Source of the DNA: Pseudomonas azerbaijanoccidentalis
Lineage (GTDB): Bacteria; Pseudomonadota; Gammaproteobacteria; Pseudomonadales; Pseudomonadaceae
Reading direction: 5' to 3'
Assembly: GCF_019145495.1 (NCBI RefSeq)
Contig: NZ_JAHSTU010000010.1
Coordinates: 228,643-292,642, forward strand
DNA length: 64,000 nucleotides
Each line of letters starts with the position of its first letter. Position 1 is the stretch's first letter. The notes beneath the pieces were generated by a model, which saw only the letters and a program-made list of their open reading frames with translations, did no database searches and was not told where the DNA came from. This document shows, in pieces, positions 43,470-52,100 of this stretch. A program made the position numbers and the translations under genes.

Positions 43470-44105
43470 TTAACCGCGAGCCTTGGCTGCTGGACGTACA
43501 ACCAAGTTGCCGCCAGTAGCGCCAGGAACAGCGCCCTTGACCAACAACAGATTGCGTTCAGCGTCCACGCGCACTACTTCGAGGGACTGCACGGTCACGC
43601 GCTCAGCGCCCATATGACCGGACATTTTTTTGCCCTTGAATACACGACCAGGAGTCTGGCACTGGCCGATAGAGCCTGGAACGCGGTGGGATACGGAGTT
43701 ACCGTGGGTGTTATCTTGCCCGCGGAAATTCCAACGCTTGATCGTACCCTGGAAGCCTTTACCTTTGGACTGACCGGTTACATCAACCAGCTGACCAGCG
43801 GCGAAGATTTCAGCGTTGATCAGATCGCCGGCCTGGTACTCGCCTTCTTCAAGGCGGAATTCCATTACGGTACGACCAGCGGCAACGTTCGCTTTAGCGA
43901 AGTGGCCAGCCTGAGCTGCTGTTACACGCGAAGCACGACGCTCGCCGACAGTGACTTGCACTGCACGATAGCCATCGGTCTCTTCAGTTTTGAACTGGGT
44001 GACGCGATTCGGCTCGATCTCAATGACCGTGACCGGAATGGAGACACCTTCTTCGGTGAAAATACGGGTCATACCGCATTTACGACCGACTACACCAATA
44101 GTCAT
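43470..44105 (-). CDS. rplC: 50S ribosomal protein L3
   Basis: Early assembly protein of 211 residues near the peptidyl-transferase centre. I start at ATG 44105 (MTIGVVGRKCGMTRIF). RWNFRGQDNTHGNSVSHR contains the glutamine that PrmB methylates. An 80-base gap with a hairpin separates it from rpsJ. Confidence 0.98.
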   Translation of the reverse strand: MTIGVVGRKCGMTRIFTEEGVSIPVTVIEIEPNRVTQFKTEETDGYRAVQVTVGERRASRVTAAQAGHFAKANVAAGRTVMEFRLEEGEYQAGDLINAEIFAAGQLVDVTGQSKGKGFQGTIKRWNFRGQDNTHGNSVSHRVPGSIGQCQTPGRVFKGKKMSGHMGAERVTVQSLEVVRVDAERNLLLVKGAVPGATGGNLVVRPAAKARG

Positions 44106-44172
44106 GTTGTAAACCTCATGAGTGTACGGGGCTTTCACCCGCTATGGCCGCCCATTTCAGAGCGTTACACGA

Positions 44173-44189
44173 CTAAGACCGAGTCTTAG
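44173..44189 (-). other. Hairpin over the rpsJ stop codon
   Basis: CTAAGAC (44173-44179) pairs perfectly with GTCTTAG (44183-44189) around a 3-base loop and includes the rpsJ stop. No T run follows, so it is not a terminator. It could protect the rpsJ message or modulate rplC translation. Confidence 0.5.
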
Positions 44190-44497
44190 CCGAGGCTGAT
44201 CTGCACTTCCACACCGGCCGCAAGATCAAGCTTCATAAGAGCATCAACGGTTTTATCCGTTGGCTGGACGATGTCCAGTACGCGCTTATGAGTACGGATC
44301 TCGTACTGGTCACGCGCGTCTTTGTTGACGTGCGGGGAGACCAGAACGGTGAACCGCTCTTTACGGGTAGGCAGTGGAATTGGACCACGCACTTGAGCAC
44401 CAGTACGTTTCGCGGTTTCCACGATTTCCTGGGTTGATTGGTCGATCAGGCGATGGTCGAAAGCCTTCAACCTGATACGGATTTGCTGATTTTGCAT
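44186..44497 (-). CDS. rpsJ: 30S ribosomal protein S10 (NusE)
   Basis: First gene of the S10 operon, 103 residues. It serves in the ribosome head and as NusE with NusB in antitermination. The start [19 protein letters not shown] and the [16 protein letters not shown] loop are diagnostic. GGAG is 11 bases before ATG. A strong promoter is at 44560-44588. Confidence 0.98.
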
Positions 44498-44559
44498 TGG
44501 ATTTCAGACTCCGGCTGCTATTCCCACCGGGCGCAATACGCCCGTTAAAAGGAGGCGCA

Positions 44560-44588
44560 ATTCTATAGACGCCCCAGATAGGTGTCAA
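44560..44588 (-). promoter_or_regulatory. S10 operon promoter
   Basis: Minus-strand TTGACA (44583-44588), a 17-base spacer and TAGAAT (44560-44565) make a near-consensus sigma-70 promoter. The start would be near 44553, giving a leader of about 55 bases with a CGGGCG/CGCCCG hairpin. It begins directly after the tuf terminator. Confidence 0.85.
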
Positions 44589-44592
44589 CCCA

Positions 44593-44627
44593 ATAAAAAA
44601 GCCCCCGCTGAGCGGGGGCTTTTCAAA
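44593..44627 (-). terminator. Intrinsic terminator after tuf
   Basis: AAAAGCCCCCGC (44597-44608) pairs with GCGGGGGCTTTT (44612-44623) around TGA. In the minus direction six T residues follow. It ends the str operon 26 bases past tuf. Confidence 0.92.
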
Positions 44628-44652
44628 GCATCAAGCTAACTCAAAAAAGAGC

Positions 44653-45846
44653 TTACTCGATGATTTTAGCTACTACGCCAGCACCAACGGTACGGCCGCC
44701 TTCACGGATAGCGAAGCGCAGACCGTCTTCCATTGCGATGGTTTTGATCAGGGTAACAGTCATCTGAATGTTGTCACCTGGCATTACCATTTCAACGCCT
44801 TCTGGCAGCTCGCAGTTACCGGTCACGTCAGTAGTACGGAAGTAGAACTGTGGACGGTAGCCTTTGAAGAACGGAGTGTGACGGCCGCCTTCTTCCTTGC
44901 TCAGAACGTAAACTTCTGCGGTGAACTTGGTGTGCGGCTTAACCGAACCCGGCTTAACCAGAACCTGACCACGCTCAACGTCGTCACGCTTGGTGCCACG
45001 CAGCAGAACGCCGCAGTTCTCGCCAGCACGACCTTCGTCGAGCAGCTTGCGGAACATCTCAACACCGGTGCAGGTGGTGGTGGTGGTGTCACGCAGACCA
45101 ACGATTTCCAGTGCATCTTGAACGCGAACGATACCGCGCTCGATACGACCAGTCACAACAGTACCACGACCCGAGATCGAGAATACGTCTTCGATTGGCA
45201 TCAGGAATGGCTTGTCGATAGCACGCTCTGGCTCTGGGATGTAGCTGTCCAGAGTTTCAACCAGTTTACGAACGGCAGTGGTGCCCATTTCGTTGTCGTC
45301 TTTGCCTTCCAGCGCCATACGAGCCGAACCGATGATGATTGGAGTGTCATCGCCCGGGAAGTCGTAGGTGGACAGCAGGTCGCGAACTTCCATCTCAACC
45401 AGTTCCAGCAGCTCTGCGTCGTCTACCAGGTCAGCCTTGTTCAGGAAAACCACGATGTACGGAACGCCTACCTGACGGGACAGCAGGATGTGCTCACGGG
45501 TTTGTGGCATCGGACCATCAGCGGCCGAGCAAACCAGGATCGCGCCGTCCATCTGGGCAGCACCGGTGATCATGTTCTTCACATAGTCAGCGTGACCTGG
45601 GCAGTCAACGTGAGCGTAGTGACGGATCTTCGAGTTGTACTCGACGTGCGCGGTGTTGATGGTGATACCACGAGCTTTTTCTTCTGGAGCGCTGTCGATT
45701 TTATCGAAATCAACGATTGCCGAACCGAAAACTTCGGAGCAAACGCGAGTCAGAGCTGCGGTCAGAGTGGTTTTACCGTGGTCAACGTGACCGATGGTGC
45801 CAACGTTGACGTGCGGTAGGGAACGATCAAATTTTTCTTTAGCCAC
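44653..45846 (-). CDS. tuf: Elongation factor Tu
   Basis: GTPase of 397 residues that delivers aminoacyl-tRNA. G1 GHVDHGKT is at 19-26, G3 DCPGHADY near 81-88 and G4 NKAD near 136-139. The switch histidine in DCPGHA is intact. It is last in the str operon, 30 bases after fusA. It is the only tuf copy in the window: the expected second copy beside tRNA-Thr is missing. Confidence 0.98.
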   Translation of the reverse strand: MAKEKFDRSLPHVNVGTIGHVDHGKTTLTAALTRVCSEVFGSAIVDFDKIDSAPEEKARGITINTAHVEYNSKIRHYAHVDCPGHADYVKNMITGAAQMDGAILVCSAADGPMPQTREHILLSRQVGVPYIVVFLNKADLVDDAELLELVEMEVRDLLSTYDFPGDDTPIIIGSARMALEGKDDNEMGTTAVRKLVETLDSYIPEPERAIDKPFLMPIEDVFSISGRGTVVTGRIERGIVRVQDALEIVGLRDTTTTTCTGVEMFRKLLDEGRAGENCGVLLRGTKRDDVERGQVLVKPGSVKPHTKFTAEVYVLSKEEGGRHTPFFKGYRPQFYFRTTDVTGNCELPEGVEMVMPGDNIQMTVTLIKTIAMEDGLRFAIREGGRTVGAGVVAKIIE

Positions 45847-45876
45847 GACAATTAACTCCTTGCCTAAAGGACTGAA

Positions 45877-47982
45877 TCAGCCTTGTTTTTTGGTAACGGT
45901 TTCGACGATGTGCGACGGAGCCGTATTGTATTTTTTGAATTCCATAGAGTAGCTTGCGCGACCCTGGGACATCGAACGAACGTCGGTCGCATAACCGAAC
46001 ATCTCGCCCAACGGAACTTCAGCACGAATCACCTTACCGGAAACCGTGTCTTCCATACCCAGAATCATGCCGCGACGACGGTTAAGGTCGCCCATCACGT
46101 CACCCATATAGTCTTCAGGCGTAACAACCTCTACCGCCATGATCGGCTCAAGCAACTCACCACCGCCCTTCTGGGCCAGTTGCTTGGTCGCCATGGAAGC
46201 AGCCACCTTAAACGCCATCTCGTTCGAGTCGACGTCGTGGTAAGAACCATCAAACACGGTAGCCTTCAGGCCGATCAGCGGATAGCCGGCAACTACGCCG
46301 TTCTTCATCTGCTCTTCGATACCCTTCTGGATAGCCGGGATGTATTCCTTAGGAACCACACCACCCACTACTTCGTTCACGAATTGCAGACCTTCCTGAC
46401 CTTCGTCAGCAGGAGCAAAACGGATCCAGCAATGGCCGAACTGGCCACGACCGCCGGACTGACGAACGAACTTGCCTTCGATTTCGCAATTCTTCGTGAT
46501 GCGCTCACGATACGAAACCTGAGGCTTACCGATGTTGGCTTCGACGTTGAACTCACGGCGCATCCGGTCAACCAGGATGTCCAGGTGCAGCTCGCCCATG
46601 CCAGAGATGATCGTTTGACCAGTCTCTTCATCAGTTTTGACGCGGAAAGACGGGTCTTCCTGAGCAAGTTTGCCCAGAGCGATACCCATTTTTTCCTGGT
46701 CATCCTTGGTCTTAGGCTCAACGGCAACCGAAATAACCGGCTCCGGGAAGTCCATGCGAACCAGGATGATTGGCTTGTCAGCGTTGCACAAAGTTTCACC
46801 AGTGGTGACGTCCTTCATGCCGATCAAGGCCGCGATGTCACCAGCGCGTACTTCCTTGATTTCTTCACGGGCGTTTGCGTGCATTTGCACCATACGACCC
46901 ACGCGCTCTTTCTTGCCTTTAACCGAGTTGATCACGCCGTCGCCGGATGCCAACACGCCCGAGTAAACGCGGACGAAGGTCAAAGTACCCACGAATGGGT
47001 CGGTAGCGATCTTGAACGCCAAAGCCGAGAACGGCTCGTTGTCGTCTGCATGACGCTCCATCTCTTCTTCCTCGTTATCAGGGTTGGAACCCTTGATAGC
47101 AGGAATGTCGACAGGAGCCGGCAGGTAGTCGATAACGGCGTCGAGAACCAGGGGAACACCCTTGTTCTTGAAGGAAGAACCGCAAACAGCCAGAACGATC
47201 TCACCAGCGATAGTACGCTGACGCAGAGCGGCCTTGATTTCCTCGATGGTGAGCTCTTCACCCTCGAGGTACTTGTTCATCAGCTCTTCGCTGGCTTCAG
47301 CCGCAGCCTCAACCATGTTGCTGCGCCACTCTTCAGCCAGCTCCTGCAATTCAGCAGGGATAGCTTCGCGACGCGGAGTCATGCCTTTGTCAGCATCATT
47401 CCAGTAAACCGCTTCCATGGTCATCAGATCGATCTGACCCTGGAAGTTGTCTTCGGAACCGATAGCCAACTGGATAGGCACCGGGGTGTGACCCAGGCGC
47501 TGCTTGATCTGAGCGATCACGCGCAGGAAGTTCGCGCCGGCACGGTCCATTTTGTTCACGTAAACGATACGTGGAACACCGTATTTGTTGGCTTGACGCC
47601 ATACGGTTTCGGACTGAGGCTCAACACCGGAAGTACCACAGAACACAACGACAGCGCCGTCGAGTACACGCAGGGAACGCTCAACTTCAATAGTGAAGTC
47701 TACGTGACCCGGGGTATCGATGACGTTGAAGCGGTATTGGTCCTTGTGCTGCTTCGCAGAACCCTGCCAGAAGGCGGTAATAGCAGCAGAAGTAATGGTA
47801 ATACCACGCTCCTGCTCCTGAACCATCCAGTCTGTGGTCGCGGCGCCGTCATGCACCTCGCCCATCTTGTGACTTTTGCCAGTGTAAAAAAGGACGCGCT
47901 CGGTGGTGGTGGTTTTACCAGCATCCACGTGAGCAACGATACCAATGTTACGGTAGCGATTAATCGGTGTAGTACGAGCCAT
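45877..47982 (-). CDS. fusA: Elongation factor G
   Basis: Translocation GTPase of 701 residues. G1 AHVDAGKT is at 17-24, with the G3 motif DTPGHVDF and G4 NKMD following. Domains II-V are complete, ending KYNTAPSHIVETVTKKQG. The conserved loop HPDVLVDRM-like region appears as GELHLDILVDRMRREF. It lies 30 bases after rpsG. Confidence 0.98.
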   Translation of the reverse strand: MARTTPINRYRNIGIVAHVDAGKTTTTERVLFYTGKSHKMGEVHDGAATTDWMVQEQERGITITSAAITAFWQGSAKQHKDQYRFNVIDTPGHVDFTIEVERSLRVLDGAVVVFCGTSGVEPQSETVWRQANKYGVPRIVYVNKMDRAGANFLRVIAQIKQRLGHTPVPIQLAIGSEDNFQGQIDLMTMEAVYWNDADKGMTPRREAIPAELQELAEEWRSNMVEAAAEASEELMNKYLEGEELTIEEIKAALRQRTIAGEIVLAVCGSSFKNKGVPLVLDAVIDYLPAPVDIPAIKGSNPDNEEEEMERHADDNEPFSALAFKIATDPFVGTLTFVRVYSGVLASGDGVINSVKGKKERVGRMVQMHANAREEIKEVRAGDIAALIGMKDVTTGETLCNADKPIILVRMDFPEPVISVAVEPKTKDDQEKMGIALGKLAQEDPSFRVKTDEETGQTIISGMGELHLDILVDRMRREFNVEANIGKPQVSYRERITKNCEIEGKFVRQSGGRGQFGHCWIRFAPADEGQEGLQFVNEVVGGVVPKEYIPAIQKGIEEQMKNGVVAGYPLIGLKATVFDGSYHDVDSNEMAFKVAASMATKQLAQKGGGELLEPIMAVEVVTPEDYMGDVMGDLNRRRGMILGMEDTVSGKVIRAEVPLGEMFGYATDVRSMSQGRASYSMEFKKYNTAPSHIVETVTKKQG

Positions 47983-48012
47983 AAAGCCCTCGCAAAATTA
48001 GTGACGCTAAAA

Positions 48013-48483
48013 TTAGAAGCGGTAGTGCGAGAAAGCTTTGTTAGCTTCAGCCATACGGTGCACGTCTTCACGCTTCTTAACTGCAGCACCTTTACCTTCG
48101 GCGGCGTCCAACAGTTCGCCAGCCAAACGCAGAGCCATAGACTTCTCGCCGCGCTTACGGGCGAAGTCTACCAACCAGCGCATTGCCAGAGCGTTACGAC
48201 GGGACGGACGAACTTCAACCGGAACCTGGTAAGTAGCACCGCCTACACGGCGCGACTTTACTTCGACCAGCGGAGCGATGGCGTCGAGAGCTTTCTCGAA
48301 GATTTCCAGGGGGTCGCTGTTCTTGCGTTCTTTAACCTTTTCCAGCGCGCCATAAACGATACGCTCGGCAACGGCTTTCTTGCCGCTTTCCATTACGTGG
48401 TTCATGAACTTCGCCAGGATTTGGCTTCCGTATTTTGGATCGTCAAGCACTTCGCGCTTGGCTGCTACGCGTCTTCTTGGCAT
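48013..48483 (-). CDS. rpsG: 30S ribosomal protein S7
   Basis: Head-assembly protein of 156 residues. It begins [19 protein letters not shown] and contains the conserved [17 protein letters not shown]. In E. coli S7 represses str translation at the rpsL-rpsG gap; the 119-base gap here could host such a site, but I see no strong hairpin. Confidence 0.98.
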
Positions 48484-48602
48484 GGATAAGCCCTCAAACG
48501 GTCTTCAGGTTCGCTCGGAATCGGTGCCCTTGAAGGGACGCCTCCGACCTTACTCTTATCGACTCAGAAAAATAGAAAATCAGTTCTTACAAAAAGCCGC
48601 TA

Positions 48603-48974
48603 CTACTTAGGCTTCTTGGTACCGTACTTCGAACGACCCTGGTTACGACCTTTAACGCCGGAAGTATCCAAAGAACCGCGTACGGTGTGGTAACGAACAC
48701 CTGGCAAGTCTTTTACACGACCGCCGCGGATCAGTACCACGCTGTGCTCTTGCAGGTTGTGGCCTTCACCACCGATGTACGAGGAAACCTCGAAACCGTT
48801 GGTCAGACGCACACGGCATACTTTACGCAGTGCCGAGTTAGGTTTTTTCGGCGTAGTGGTATACACACGGGTGCACACGCCACGACGTTGCGGGCAGTTC
48901 TGCAGCGCAGGCACGTCGGATTTCTCGACGATACGCTTACGCGGCTGACGTACCAGCTGGTTGATAGTTGCCAT
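48603..48974 (-). CDS. rpsL: 30S ribosomal protein S12
   Basis: Decoding-centre protein of 123 residues. Lysines of the streptomycin sites are wild-type: K43 in TTPKKPNSALRK and K88 in GRVKDLPGVRYH. The conserved aspartate beside K88, a methylthiolation site, is present. It is first in the str operon, about 85 bases after the predicted start, behind an attenuator-like hairpin. Confidence 0.98.
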   Translation of the reverse strand: MATINQLVRQPRKRIVEKSDVPALQNCPQRRGVCTRVYTTTPKKPNSALRKVCRVRLTNGFEVSSYIGGEGHNLQEHSVVLIRGGRVKDLPGVRYHTVRGSLDTSGVKGRNQGRSKYGTKKPK

Positions 48975-49013
48975 CTACTAGCTCCACTGTTGTCTTGCGA
49001 CGCTATTGTCTTG

Positions 49014-49049
49014 CAAGAAAAGCAAAATGGCAGGAATGAATCCCTGCCA
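49014..49049 (-). terminator. rpsL leader attenuator (str operon)
   Basis: TGGCAGG (49028-49034) pairs with CCTGCCA (49043-49049) around 8 bases, followed in the minus direction by TTTTGCTTTTCTT. It lies between the str promoter and rpsL, the layout of a premature terminator. Rfam holds a pseudomonad rpsL leader family (rpsL_psuedo) of this kind; I have not aligned it. Confidence 0.75.
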
Positions 49050-49065
49050 AATTTAGGGGTACAAG

Positions 49066-49094
49066 AGTCTAAAGAGGATCTTGTCCCCAGTCAA
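49066..49094 (-). promoter_or_regulatory. str operon promoter
   Basis: Minus-strand TTGACT (49089-49094), a 17-base spacer and TAGACT (49066-49071). The start would be near 49059. It lies just after the long rpoC 3' hairpin and before the rpsL leader hairpin. Confidence 0.78.
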
Positions 49095-49097
49095 GGC

Positions 49098-49170
49098 AAG
49101 GCCCCGACCTCCCCGTTCATCCAACCTCGACAAATTGTCTTGATTCGATGAACGGAGCTGCCAGGGCCTT
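49098..49170 (-). other. Long hairpin after rpoC
   Basis: Nested arms pair: AAGGCCC (49098-49104) with GGGCCTT (49164-49170), CCGTTCATC (49113-49121) with GATGAACGG (49147-49155), and an inner GACAA/TTGTC. No T tract follows in the minus direction. It could be an RNase III site or a Rho-linked 3' end rather than an intrinsic terminator. Confidence 0.6.
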
Positions 49171-49190
49171 ACGCTCATTTATCGCAGAAC

Positions 49191-52100
49191 TCAGTTACCG
49201 CTAGAGTTCAGCGCTTCGGTCAGTGCAGCTTCCACTTCACTGGCGCTTACGCGCAACGGCTTGTCGGCGTCACGACGACGCTTACGCTCGCTGTGATAAG
49301 CCAGGCCGGTACCAGCCGGGATCAGACGACCCACGACCACGTTTTCTTTCAGGCCGCGCAGGTAGTCGCGCTTGCCGGTTACCGCCGCTTCGGTCAGTAC
49401 ACGGGTGGTTTCCTGGAAGGAAGCCGCCGAGATGAACGATTCGGTGGACAACGACGCCTTGGTGATACCCAGCAGAACGCGAGTGAACTTGGAGACAAAT
49501 TTGTCTTCGCCGCTCAAACGCTCGTTCTCTACCAGAACGTGAGTCAATTCCATCTGGTCGCCCTTGATGAAACTGGAATCGCCGGATTCAGCGATTTCAA
49601 CTTTACGCAGCATCTGACGCAGGATGGTCTCGATGTGCTTATCGTTGATCTTCACGCCTTGCAGACGGTAAACGTCCTGGATCTCGTTAACGATGTACTT
49701 GGCCAGCGCACTCACACCCAGCAGACGCAGGATGTCGTGTGGATCGCTTGGACCGTCGGAGATAACTTCGCCGCGGTTCACTTGTTCGCCTTCGAAGACG
49801 TTCAGGTGACGCCACTTCGGAATCAGCTCTTCATACGGATCGCTACCGTCGTTCGGGGTGATAACCAGACGGCGCTTGCCTTTGGTCTCTTTACCGAACG
49901 CGATGGTGCCACTGACTTCAGCCAAAATCGACGCTTCTTTCGGACGACGAGCTTCGAACAAGTCGGCAACACGCGGCAGACCACCGGTGATGTCACGGGT
50001 CTTCGAAGTTTCTTGCGGAATACGAGCGATAACATCACCGATCGCAATCTTCGCACCGTCCGCAACACCGACCAGGGCGTTGGCTGGCAGGAAGTACTGA
50101 GCGATAACGTCAGTGCCTGGCAGCAACAGATCCTTGCCGTTGTCGTCGACCATCTTCACGGCAGGACGGATGTCTTTACCCGCAGCTGGACGATCTTTGG
50201 CGTCGAGTACTTCAATGTTGGTCATACCGGTCAATTCGTCAGTCTGACGCTTGATCGTGATGCCTTCTTCCATGCCCACGTAGGTCACGGTACCTTTCAT
50301 TTCGGTAACGATCGGGTGAGTGTGCGGATCCCACTTGGCCACGATTGCGCCAGCGTCGACCTTGTCACCTTCTTTAACCGAAATCACGGCACCGTATGGC
50401 AGCTTGTAACGCTCACGCTCACGACCGAAGTCATCAGCGATGGCCAGCTCACCGGAACGGGACACAGCCACCAGGTGACCATCCACTCGCTCAACGTGCT
50501 TCAGGTTGTGCAGACGGACGGTACCGCCATTCTTCACCTGAACGCTGTCAGCAGCGGAGGTCCGGCTTGCCGCACCACCGATGTGGAACGTACGCATCGT
50601 CAGCTGGGTACCCGGCTCACCGATGGACTGGGCAGCGATAACGCCAACCGCTTCACCGATGTTCACCTGGTGACCACGAGCCAAGTCACGGCCGTAGCAT
50701 TTGGCGCAGATGCCGTAGCGGGTTTCGCAGCTGATCGGCGAACGCACGATCACTTCGTCGATGCTATTCAGCTCGATGAACTCGACCCACTTCTCGTCTA
50801 CCAGAGTGCCGGCAGGAACGATGACGTCCTCGGTACCTGGCTTGAATACGTCACGGGCGATAACACGACCCAATACGCGCTCACCCAGCGGCTCTACAAC
50901 GTCACCGCCTTCAATGTGCGGAGTCATCAGCAGGCCGTGCTCGGTGCCGCAATCGATCTCGGTTACAACCAGATCTTGTGCAACGTCAACCAGACGACGA
51001 GTCAGGTAACCGGAGTTAGCCGTTTTCAACGCGGTATCCGCCAGACCTTTACGAGCACCGTGAGTGGAGATGAAGTACTGAAGTACGCTCAAACCTTCAC
51101 GGAAGTTCGCAGTAATCGGCGTTTCAATGATGGAGCCGTCCGGCTTGGCCATCAGGCCACGCATACCGGCGAGCTGACGGATCTGCGCAGCAGAACCCCG
51201 TGCACCCGAGTCGGCCATCATGTACATCGAGTTGAAAGACTCTTGGTCGACTTCGACGCCATGACGGTCGATGACTTTCTCTTTCGAGAGGTTGGCCATC
51301 ATCGCCTTGGAAACTTCGTCGTTCGCCTTGGACCAAAGGTCGATTACTTTGTTGTACTTCTCGCCCTGGGTTACCAGGCCGGAGGCGTACTGGCTTTCGA
51401 TCTCTTTCACTTCATCAGTAGCAGCATTGATGATGCGGGCTTTTTCATCCGGGATAACGAAGTCGTTAACACCGATGGAAACGCCGGAAATGGTCGAATA
51501 AGCAAAACCGGTGTACATCAACTGGTCAGCGAAGATCACGGTCTCTTTCAAACCAACCACGCGGTAGCACTGGTTGATCAGCTTGGAGATCGCCTTTTTC
51601 TTCATCGGCAGGTTGACGACGTCGTACGACAGACCTTTTGGCACAACCTGGAACAACAGCGCACGGCCGACAGTGGTGTCGACGATACGGGTGTTGCTCA
51701 CGCTGCCGCCATCACGGTCGTTGACGGTTTCGTTGATCCGCACTTTGACCTTGGCGTGCAGTGCGGCTTCGCCGGCACGGAACACACGGTCAACTTCCTG
51801 CAGATCCGCAAACACACGACCTTCGCCCTTGGCGTTGATCGCTTCACGAGTCATGTAGTACAGACCCAATACAACGTCCTGCGACGGAACGATGATTGGC
51901 TCACCGTTGGCTGGCGACAGAATGTTGTTGGTCGACATCATCAACGCACGCGCTTCGAGCTGGGCTTCCAGCGTCAGCGGTACGTGCACGGCCATTTGGT
52001 CGCCGTCGAAGTCGGCGTTGTACGCGGCGCAGACCAGAGGGTGCAGCTGGATAGCCTTACCTTCGATCAGTACCGGTTCAAACGCCTGGATGCCCAGACG

